A DNA stretch of 8,331 bases from assembly GCA_903864395.1 (NCBI GenBank), contig CAIPFQ010000236.1:1-8331 (forward strand), written 5' to 3'. Position 1 is the first letter of the stretch; each line of letters starts with the position of its first letter. The DNA is from an uncultured Chlamydiae bacterium. Lineage in GTDB: Bacteria > Chlamydiota > Chlamydiia > Chlamydiales > SM23-39. Of the stretch, positions 1-5,816 are shown piece after piece. The notes beneath the pieces are model-generated. The model had not been told where the DNA came from, made no database searches, and worked only from the letters and a program-made list of their open reading frames with translations. Made by a program: the position numbers and the translations under genes.

Positions 1-1
1 A

Positions 2-436
2 AACAAACTTGATCCCACTTTGATTCCTTGGGAGACAGCGCACCTCCTTCAATACTCTCTTCAAAACATTATGTGGGATATTTTACAAAATAATTTGTCT
101 TTAGTTAAAGCTAAGAGGTTTTGTTATATTGCCACTAGCATATATTTAGTGGCCTCGTATCAGGTGGGCGGTCCTATTATGACGCTTGGAACTGCCTCGA
201 TCACCACAGCATTTGCTATACTTCAGGCAAGGAAATACGAACTTAGTTCTTCCAGTACCGTTAAGCTGGCAACGGTGTATGCTATCGGTTCCATTGCTCT
301 TTGTGGAGGTGCCGGTAATATTGTTAGTGTAGCGATTCCGATAATCACTGTGACGGGCTATGCTATATCAATTCTTCCTACGATAGTTTTGTGTTCTGGT
401 CTATGTCTATGGGTTTATTCTAGAATTTGGAAATGA
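2..436 (+). CDS. Hypothetical multi-pass membrane protein, 5'-partial
   Basis: The product is not recognised. The frame is open from the left edge of the window to a TGA stop at 434-436, so this is probably the C-terminal part of a longer gene. If the gene is complete, the only in-window starts are a TTG at 20 and an ATG at 71 (giving about 121 residues), and neither has a visible ribosome binding site. The visible protein starts with a short, mostly polar helix-like stretch ending in a basic LVKAKRF patch. Three or four hydrophobic segments follow: around YIATSIYLVASY, IMTLGTASITTAFAIL, VKLATVYAIGSIALCGG and IVSVAIPIITVTG through IVLCSGLCLWVY. It ends in a short basic tail (SRIWK). A role at a membrane is inferred from hydrophobicity alone. 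It is the only gene on the plus strand, convergent with rsmE, and is visibly richer in A+T than the genes to its right. Confidence 0.5.
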   Translation, partial: NKLDPTLIPWETAHLLQYSLQNIMWDILQNNLSLVKAKRFCYIATSIYLVASYQVGGPIMTLGTASITTAFAILQARKYELSSSSTVKLATVYAIGSIALCGGAGNIVSVAIPIITVTGYAISILPTIVLCSGLCLWVYSRIWK

Positions 437-500
437 ACAGGTAAAATCTGACCCCCTAGGGTTGTTTCAAATTTCATGTATAAGTGACCCTATGTTCAGG
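434..500. repeat. Short inverted repeats in the convergent gap
   Basis: Between the stop codons of the left membrane-protein gene and rsmE there are two imperfectly nested inverted pairs: TGAACA at 434-439 with TGTTCA at 493-498, and TAGGGT at 457-462 with ACCCTA at 487-492. The palindrome CCCTAGGG lies at 454-461. A loose direct similarity also exists between TGACCCCCTA (450-459) and TGACCCTA (485-492). The arrangement could act as a weak bidirectional terminator, although no T-run follows a stem. It could also be the remnant of a REP-like element, since GGTAAAATCTGACCCC resembles sequences I remember beside REP-associated tyrosine transposases. That resemblance is from memory and unchecked. 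Confidence 0.3.
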
Positions 501-503
501 TCG

Positions 504-1238
504 TTATTGGAGAAAGTGCGAGTGATGGGATAAAGGAACTGTGGAACAAGCCCCTAAGAGAGATGCTGCAGCGATAGCGGCGGTTTCTGCTCGCAAAATA
601 TTTCTGTTCAACAAAACGCCCTCAGCTCGGGCTTTCAACAGATCGACCTCTTCTGAAGAAAATCCTCTTTCAGGCCCCGTAATAAAAAGAGCTCCTTGCT
701 TCCCGATTTTCTGAAGAGAAAAAGATTCGCTCGCGCCTAAGTCGCCAAAAAAAAGGGGGAGCTCGATGGAAAATAACGAAGATAGACTGGAAACGATTTC
801 GAGAGATGGCAGATAGAGCCTTCCCGATTGTTTGAGCGCGGAAATACTCAAAACTCTCAATCTCTCTCTCTGTCTTGTTGAAAAATCTCCCTTTTCTGAA
901 TGATCCGCTTCATAAAAATAAAACGTGTCGATCCCTAGCTCCGTTCCTTTCTCCACAATCCATTCGATCTTTGCAGCGCGCATGATCGGAGTGCCAAGAC
1001 AATAGCGCGCCTGCGGCTTTGCGCTATGTGTGCAATGCAAAACCTCGATCCTGGCAGAGCTTCGGTTCAGGGCTATAATTTTGCCAAGTCCAAGATCGCC
1101 ACGCCCATTCACAATCTGGGCTTCTTCTCCCACGCTAAGGCGTATCACGTGCGCCAGATGGTGATGTTCTGCTCCTTCGAGCAAAACTGTTTCGGAGGCG
1201 CCAAAAACGCTGTCTGTGAAAAAACGATCAGAGGGCAC
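504..1238 (-). CDS. rsmE: 16S rRNA (uracil-1498-N3)-methyltransferase RsmE
   Basis: RsmE uses S-adenosylmethionine to methylate N3 of U1498 in helix 44 of 16S rRNA, near the decoding site. The 244-residue length is normal for the family. Residues 1-70 form the N-terminal PUA-like domain, with the typical HHHLAHVIRLSVGE pattern at 25-38. The C-terminal SPOUT (trefoil-knot) domain carries KIEWIVEKGTELGI (90-103), ALKQSGR (134-140), GPERGFSSEE (188-197) and NILRAETA (213-220). The last two form the SAM-binding knot. Family members usually read GPEGGF and an LG.RILR-type sequence, so an Arg at residue 191 and an Asn near 213 are small departures. The start is GTG at 1236-1238, preceded on the minus strand by AAGGAG about nine bases upstream, which supports it strongly. 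The gene overlaps the end of the acyltransferase gene by 11 bases, so translation is probably coupled. It is the last gene of the cdaA cluster. Confidence 0.93.
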   Translation of the reverse strand: MPSDRFFTDSVFGASETVLLEGAEHHHLAHVIRLSVGEEAQIVNGRGDLGLGKIIALNRSSARIEVLHCTHSAKPQARYCLGTPIMRAAKIEWIVEKGTELGIDTFYFYEADHSEKGDFSTRQRERLRVLSISALKQSGRLYLPSLEIVSSLSSLFSIELPLFFGDLGASESFSLQKIGKQGALFITGPERGFSSEEVDLLKARAEGVLLNRNILRAETAAIAAASLLGACSTVPLSHHSHFLQ

Positions 1239-2505
1239 GGCAAAGAACTCCTTGTAAAAGATCCGATAAAGAAGAATTTTCGTCTATCCCACGAAGTTTT
1301 GCGAGTTTTTTTAACGCCGAAAAATCTAAAACTTCAAAGGCGCTTCTCGCTAGATAATGTCTTCGAATAGGACGGTAGTTGGTAAAATTAAAAATCAGCT
1401 TGCAGCGATAATCGTCGCGAAGCGTTTCTCTCAGCGTTTGGTAAAAAATGATTTCGTCATGCTCGATCCACTCTTTGTCCTTCGCCCAAAGGGGCGCGAA
1501 AATCAAAAAAAACTCTTGGGGATAAATTTTTTTGAGATTTTTTAAATGAGAAAACAGGGGATTTAACGCCTCGGGCTCTTGTGGCAAAATTAATCCGATC
1601 GCGTCGTGGCGAAATTTTTGGTACACATGTTTGGGCGTTTGCTGCTTCCATCGGTTATGCTGCCAAAGCCATTCTCCAGGACTTTTTTTAATGCTTGTTT
1701 CCAGCTTGCCTAGGGTAAGATCCATCAAGCGACGAACTTCCACTTCAGCGCTCTGGCTGAGGTCTGGCCAAAGAGGCTCGCTATAGCGAATCGCATAGCC
1801 ATCAACAGTGCGCCTTGTCTCTGCGAAAATGATGGGGCTGTTGGTTCGATAGGCCAAAAGGGCTGGCGCGCTCGATGTCCACGCGACTCTACCAAGAAAT
1901 CGACTCGAATAGCCACTGCTCGGCATCCCTTGATCTCCCACAATGCCCAGAAACCAACCTTTTTTTAAGGCACGCAAACCTTCTATCAAAGCACTCCTTT
2001 GCCCAACGATTTTGCCGCCATATTGTTCCCGAATGCGTAAAATCCATTGATACAGAGGTCTGTTCTTGATCGGCTTGCCAATGGCGATCCCTTTCATCCG
2101 TTGTGTCCCCTCTAAAAAAAGCACTTCCCAATTCGAAAGATGGGCGCAAAAAAAGATTACCCCCTGCCCTTGGCGATGAAGCTCATCTGCAATTTCTGGG
2201 TTTTCACAAAAAATTTTCGGCGACAAGATCCGATCGACGCTCAGCCTAGCATATTCTAAACAAACAATGGCAAGATTTTGAAAAGACGCTTTGGCTACTT
2301 GAATCCTCTCTTGATTCGATAGAGGAAGATCGCTGGCAAGGGCTAAATTGCTCAAAGCCCTTTTGCGATATTTTTTCATCCAGTGAAAAAGGAAAAGACC
2401 CAAGAGGTTGCCAACCCTATGAATCCAAGCGTAGGAGATCCATTGAAACGGCCAAACAGCGCAGCGAATCAGCCAATAGAGGAGACGATGTTTAAAGACA
2501 GGCAT
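1228..2505 (-). CDS. htrB: Lipid A secondary acyltransferase (LpxL/HtrB family) with C-terminal extension
   Basis: This is a membrane-associated enzyme of the LpxL/HtrB family, which moves a fatty acyl chain from acyl-ACP to a lipid A precursor on the inner face of the cytoplasmic membrane. Counted from ATG 2503-2505 (425 residues), a hydrophobic N-terminal stretch (8-43) is followed by the catalytic H-x4-E motif in AHLSNWE (H122, E127), GDQG at 190-193 and the family-typical end EWLWQHNRWK (278-287). Known LpxL proteins of about 300 residues stop near here. This one continues for about 135 more residues (290-425) with alternating strand- and helix-like segments whose function I do not recognise. 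An ATG at 2658 is in frame, but using it would bury 167 bases in the glycosyltransferase gene. The 2505 start leaves a 14-base overlap and gives a normal LpxL N-terminus, although no good Shine-Dalgarno is visible. It lies between the glycosyltransferase and rsmE, and overlaps rsmE by 11 bases. Confidence 0.88.
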   Translation of the reverse strand: MPVFKHRLLYWLIRCAVWPFQWISYAWIHRVGNLLGLFLFHWMKKYRKRALSNLALASDLPLSNQERIQVAKASFQNLAIVCLEYARLSVDRILSPKIFCENPEIADELHRQGQGVIFFCAHLSNWEVLFLEGTQRMKGIAIGKPIKNRPLYQWILRIREQYGGKIVGQRSALIEGLRALKKGWFLGIVGDQGMPSSGYSSRFLGRVAWTSSAPALLAYRTNSPIIFAETRRTVDGYAIRYSEPLWPDLSQSAEVEVRRLMDLTLGKLETSIKKSPGEWLWQHNRWKQQTPKHVYQKFRHDAIGLILPQEPEALNPLFSHLKNLKKIYPQEFFLIFAPLWAKDKEWIEHDEIIFYQTLRETLRDDYRCKLIFNFTNYRPIRRHYLARSAFEVLDFSALKKLAKLRGIDENSSLSDLLQGVLCRAL

Positions 2506-3616
2506 GGATAAACTTTGTGAGTTGTGAGGAAAAATCCAGATGGGAGACGCTGGCCCGAATTTTTGATGCGCTCTTTGCTGTTTTGCGAAAAGAAAGGGAT
2601 TTTTCAAGCGCAAAAAGAAAAGACTCAGAAGATAAAAGATCTCCAATGCACACCCCATTATCCAAAGTCAAAATTTCAGAGGCTCCATTCGCTGTGGAAG
2701 AGACGACAAAAACACCTAAGCTGAGAGCTTCTAGCGTGACGTTTGCAAAAGGATCGTAAAAAGAAGGAATCGCTAAAATGTCTGCCACTTGATAAAAAGG
2801 CTCTGTTTTCTTTTGCTCTCCAAACCAATGGACATGAGAATCTAACTTCAATTGGATCGCTTTGGCTCGGTAGGCAGCGATATTTTTATCATGCCCCACA
2901 ACAGACAAGTCAAAATCTCGAAATTTCCAAAGAGAAAGAGCTTCTAAAAGACGATCAAGCCCTTTTCTCTTGTAGCCGTGGCCGATGAATAGAATCTGAA
3001 AGCGGTCGGGTTGAAGCCCTCGTCTTATTTGCTCTATTCTTTTTACGGTCTCTGTCGCTGCAAAAGCACTGTCCAGCTCCTCCCACTCCACCCCATTGTG
3101 AATCACCTCAATTTTGGTCGCATCAACGCTGTAATGAAACAAAATTTCTTGCTTCACTTTATGGGAATTGGTGAAAATTTTCTTGAGCCTAGGGGATTCA
3201 AAAGCGTCTTTTTCTATTTGCAAGATCTTGCGGTGCAATGGATTGATCTGGCATGTCCACTGCTTGAAAGCACCCTCGGAAAAACCTCTGGAGAGAAGAT
3301 AGGCCGCATGTACGCCACCGCCTGCACGGATATGCGTTTGTTCTCTTGTTTTATCTAAGCCGAGAACGATCTCTGCGCCCAGTGTTTTTACAACAGCCGC
3401 AGATCTCCGATCGAATTGTTCCAGTCGCAAGAAGCCTGGCCATCGGGCAACGGGGATAGAGAGATATTGCATGCGGGCATCTTTTTGCTCTGGAAGCGCA
3501 GTGGTGAGCCAAGTGACTTTTGCGCCCATCGCTGCAAAAGAATTCGCGATTCGATGAGCGTGCTTTTCTAGCCCACCTTTCAATTTGAGTTGAGGTTTGA
3601 GTAAAACAACATGCAT
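2492..3616 (-). CDS. Family 4 (GT-B) glycosyltransferase, WaaG-like, probably LPS core
   Basis: A retaining GT-B glycosyltransferase of 374 residues, the usual size for WaaG (RfaG), which adds the first hexose to the inner-core heptose of LPS. The acceptor-side Rossmann domain opens with a glycine loop, KGGLEKHAHRIA (13-24). Residues 84-110 (VLGLDKTREQTHIRAGGGVHAAYLLSR) match the WaaG pattern around its GFNK...AAD segment. The donor domain has LFIGHGYKRKGLDRLLEAL (209-227) and SFYDPFANVTLEALSLG (285-301). The last is the nucleotide-sugar-binding E-x7-E motif with Asp in the first position (D288, E296), a variation common in GT4 enzymes. The start is ATG 3614-3616, eight bases after the ybbR stop, with no clear Shine-Dalgarno, so coupling to the upstream gene is likely. 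The acyltransferase gene that follows points to a role in lipid A/LPS assembly. The sugar and acceptor cannot be read from sequence, and a cell-wall or other glycolipid substrate remains possible. Confidence 0.87.
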   Translation of the reverse strand: MHVVLLKPQLKLKGGLEKHAHRIANSFAAMGAKVTWLTTALPEQKDARMQYLSIPVARWPGFLRLEQFDRRSAAVVKTLGAEIVLGLDKTREQTHIRAGGGVHAAYLLSRGFSEGAFKQWTCQINPLHRKILQIEKDAFESPRLKKIFTNSHKVKQEILFHYSVDATKIEVIHNGVEWEELDSAFAATETVKRIEQIRRGLQPDRFQILFIGHGYKRKGLDRLLEALSLWKFRDFDLSVVGHDKNIAAYRAKAIQLKLDSHVHWFGEQKKTEPFYQVADILAIPSFYDPFANVTLEALSLGVFVVSSTANGASEILTLDNGVCIGDLLSSESFLFALEKSLSFRKTAKSASKIRASVSHLDFSSQLTKFIHACL

Positions 3617-3624
3617 GGTGAAAT

Positions 3625-4875
3625 TTACGGATAGTTTTCGGGGGTTGCCGAAATTGTATTCGCTTCTAGCTCAATTTTCAAGCTCAACTTTTTGTTAGTT
3701 GGCGTGTAGAGGCGAAGTAAGTTCATATAGCTGCGAAATCGATTGCGCAAAAAATCTTCTCGCAAGTGCGGTTGAATATCGCTGATTTCGTTAACGGATT
3801 CAGAGACCATTTTTGCGACGAACCGATTTTCTAAATCATGGGGATAGATTAATTGGATGCTCCATAAAAGCTGCTCTCGATCCAACTTAGGGGCTGCGAT
3901 AATGACAACCTGAATGCGGTCTTTGATAAGATCGAGAAAAGCTCTGCTGACGCCTTGAGCGAAAAGAGGCGCCGTGATCATGCGGCAGCCATTTTTCTTC
4001 ACGATAAAGTCGTTGGTCGCAAGAGAATACGTTTCTGGATTAATTGTTTTTGAATGTTTATGAGGAAAAAACACTGTTACAGGGATCGGCGAGCCAATAG
4101 GAAGAAGGTCTTGGCGAGAAAATACGATGCGCAACCCCTTAGCTTGCGGGTCGTTAATCTCGAGCGGCGTATCCGAAAGACTTGGAATAGAAATCTTTTT
4201 CCACGAATTGGGAACAAAATAACTGACCTCATCGGAAAATTTTTGCTTGCTGCTCGCTCCTAGCGTATCGAGCTCCACTTTAGAGATCGAAGAGAGGTTA
4301 AAGGTGAGTTTTAGCCCTCCGCGCGCTTTAAGTCTTTTGATCGTTTCTTCAGGCCCTGTGACGGTCATCTGAATCTGATAAGGGAAAATATCGAGGTATT
4401 GATATCCTTTCGGCGCCTCGCCAATGGGCTGCGTCACCATGATGGGGATGCTCGCTGTCACAAGGTTGCTCTGCTTAATGGTTCTGTCTAAGGCAATGAC
4501 GCGCGATAGCGCTTTGGCTGGATTGAAATCAGGGTTGAGACTCGTAACTTCTTTTTTCCCAATTGCAGCGATCCACTCTTGTGGCTTACCTCGAGCGTCA
4601 AGCACAACCTCAAGATCTTTTTCAGAAACCTCGTCAAGCGCATTTTTATTACCTTGAAGAGTCAGCGAAATCCTCTCTTGCAGTGTGCCATTCGATTGCA
4701 TCCCAGCGATTGTTTTTCCCTCTGGCAAATTCAACACGCGAATGGGAATGTTTTGTACAACTTTTGACGAGGTCATAGAGTGGCTGACCACAAGCCACAA
4801 AATGATCGCAAGAATTAAAGAAATAAGCTTTCTGAACCAGTTCTCTAAAAATATTTTTTTCAGCCAACGGATCAT
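3625..4875 (-). CDS. ybbR: YbbR-domain membrane-anchored protein (CdaR-like partner of CdaA)
   Basis: A 416-residue protein with a basic N-terminus (MIRWLKK), one membrane-spanning helix at about residues 15-32 (RKLISLILAIILWLVVSH) and a long, strand-rich extracytoplasmic part. That part carries YbbR-type repeats, for example PIRVLNLPEG near 44-53 and the better-preserved IPIMVTQPIGEAPKGYQY...ITVTGPEETIKRL-like unit near 143-182. In Firmicutes the equivalent protein, CdaR, binds CdaA at the membrane and tunes c-di-AMP synthesis. The same role here is inferred from family and position. The ATG (4873-4875) overlaps the TGA of cdaA by four bases (ATGA), the classical arrangement for translational coupling, and the product matches the position of CT011 in Chlamydia as I remember it. 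The C-terminal third (about 300-416) is more divergent, and I cannot assign repeats there with confidence. Confidence 0.85.
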   Translation of the reverse strand: MIRWLKKIFLENWFRKLISLILAIILWLVVSHSMTSSKVVQNIPIRVLNLPEGKTIAGMQSNGTLQERISLTLQGNKNALDEVSEKDLEVVLDARGKPQEWIAAIGKKEVTSLNPDFNPAKALSRVIALDRTIKQSNLVTASIPIMVTQPIGEAPKGYQYLDIFPYQIQMTVTGPEETIKRLKARGGLKLTFNLSSISKVELDTLGASSKQKFSDEVSYFVPNSWKKISIPSLSDTPLEINDPQAKGLRIVFSRQDLLPIGSPIPVTVFFPHKHSKTINPETYSLATNDFIVKKNGCRMITAPLFAQGVSRAFLDLIKDRIQVVIIAAPKLDREQLLWSIQLIYPHDLENRFVAKMVSESVNEISDIQPHLREDFLRNRFRSYMNLLRLYTPTNKKLSLKIELEANTISATPENYP

Positions 4876-5669
4876 GTTTTAAGCCATTCCAAAAAGTTAA
4901 ATTTTGTTTGCGCATTGGGACTAGCGGGAGGGTTGAAAAGGCTTCGGACGATCCCTTTAAAACGATCTATTTTGACACCGCGCGTCATAATGCCCTCGCG
5001 TGCGATCGACACTTTGCCAGTCTCTTCTGAGACGACGGCGATGAGGGCGTCTGTCATGTGACTGAGTCCAAGAGCAGCTCTATGGCGAGTGCCCATGGAG
5101 CGCGCCAGTTGTGAAGGATCGTCGGCTAAAGGCAAGATCACAGCGGCGGCGAGAATGATTTGATCTCTTAAGATGACAGCCCCATCGTGCAGAGGGGTAT
5201 TGACGGCGAAAATCGTTTCGAGCAGCTCGGAAGAAAATTCTCCTTTGAGCATGACCGCTTTTTGGGCATATTCTTCCAAAGAGTCTTCATTTTCCAATAC
5301 AATGATGGCTCCAATGCGTTTTTCCGACATTCGGTAAATGGAGTTAGCCAGCTGGTCGAGAAATTTATCAAATTCAGTGATCTCTTTATATCGTTTGCCT
5401 TTGAAACTTAATTTTGAGAGAGCGACCCGTAACTCAGGTTGAAAAATGATCAAAACGCCGATGACAAGGACATTTCCTACGAGCACCATAATGCGATGAA
5501 GGACAGGCAAATTGAGCCAGCTTGAGGCGGCAAGGAGACCTAAAAATGCGAAAAATCCCAGGGCAAGATCCATCGATTTTGTATTCCAAAAAAGGGACAA
5601 AATATAGTTGAGCATAACCGCGATGATCAGAATTTCTAGAAAGGGAATGATAGAATGAAGGAAGGCCAT
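4872..5669 (-). CDS. cdaA: Membrane-bound diadenylate cyclase CdaA (YbbP/DacA)
   Basis: The enzyme condenses two ATP into cyclic di-AMP. The N-terminal 80 or so residues hold three hydrophobic segments (IIPFLEILIIAVMLNYIL; LALGFFAFLGLLAASS; IMVLVGNVLVIGVLIIF) ending in QPELRVAL, the usual link to the catalytic domain. The cytoplasmic DAC domain has both signature motifs intact: HDGA (DGA at 162-164 from ATG 5669) and GTRHRAALG (RHR at 195-197). It should therefore be active. Chlamydia is known to make c-di-AMP with the equivalent enzyme. Total length (265 residues) is normal. An in-frame TTG at 5678 would add three residues. The ATG is preferred because GGGG lies just upstream, and a TAA blocks the frame a little further up. 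This is the first gene of a five-gene tight cluster, and its leader contains the alternating inverted repeats described separately. Confidence 0.94.
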   Translation of the reverse strand: MAFLHSIIPFLEILIIAVMLNYILSLFWNTKSMDLALGFFAFLGLLAASSWLNLPVLHRIMVLVGNVLVIGVLIIFQPELRVALSKLSFKGKRYKEITEFDKFLDQLANSIYRMSEKRIGAIIVLENEDSLEEYAQKAVMLKGEFSSELLETIFAVNTPLHDGAVILRDQIILAAAVILPLADDPSQLARSMGTRHRAALGLSHMTDALIAVVSEETGKVSIAREGIMTRGVKIDRFKGIVRSLFNPPASPNAQTKFNFLEWLKT

Positions 5670-5696
5670 AAGCCCCAAATCCGTTTGGTTCTGCTC

Positions 5697-5726
5697 TTTT
5701 TACAGGGAAATTGAGAATCTTTGCAA
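5697..5726 (-). promoter_or_regulatory. Possible weak sigma-70-like promoter for the cdaA operon
   Basis: On the minus strand TTGCAA (5726-5721) is followed after 18 bases by TAAAAA (5702-5697), about 28 bases ahead of the cdaA ATG. Each hexamer has roughly four matches to the consensus. This is only a candidate: chlamydial promoters are often degenerate, and any AT-rich stretch can produce such a match. Confidence 0.2.
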
Positions 5727-5816
5727 GGAGCTAAACGATTTTCTTAAAAAGAAGATTCTCTTATTTCTGCCCCGCCGTATCTTAGAGGAGCTGAAAAAAT
5801 TAAGCAAGAGAATCTT
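5713..5816. repeat. Three alternating copies of a 9-11 base inverted repeat in the cdaA leader
   Basis: GAGAATCTT occurs at 5713-5721 and 5808-5816, and its reverse complement AAGATTCTC lies between them at 5752-5760. The match between the middle and right copies extends to 11 bases (5752-5762 with 5806-5816). AGGAGCT also occurs twice in direct orientation (5726-5732 and 5786-5792). A smaller hairpin, TTCTT-AAA-AAGAA, sits at 5741-5753. The spacer between the ATPase stop and the cdaA start is only about 130 bases and is largely taken up by these elements. Confidence 0.6.
5747..5816 (-). terminator. Candidate terminator hairpin after the ATPase gene, with an alternative partner stem
   Basis: On the minus strand AAGATTCTCTT (5816-5806, inside the last codons of the ATPase gene) is followed after 43 bases by its perfect 11-base complement AAGAGAATCTT (5762-5752), then by CTTTTT (5751-5746). 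Stem plus T-run has the order of an intrinsic terminator, but the stem is AT-rich and the loop long, so it would be weak. Nine bases of the second arm can pair equally well with a third copy downstream at 5713-5721. Confidence 0.35.

Noticed and set aside
1026..1370. A 114-codon plus-strand frame
   Set aside because: It is antisense to rsmE and the acyltransferase gene, both supported by clear family motifs. It has no recognisable protein features.
3011..3358. A 115-codon plus-strand frame
   Set aside because: It lies wholly antisense to the glycosyltransferase gene and has no known domain.
5171..5181. CdaA as a degenerate, inactive cyclase
   Set aside because: Both DGA and RHR catalytic motifs are intact and the length is normal.
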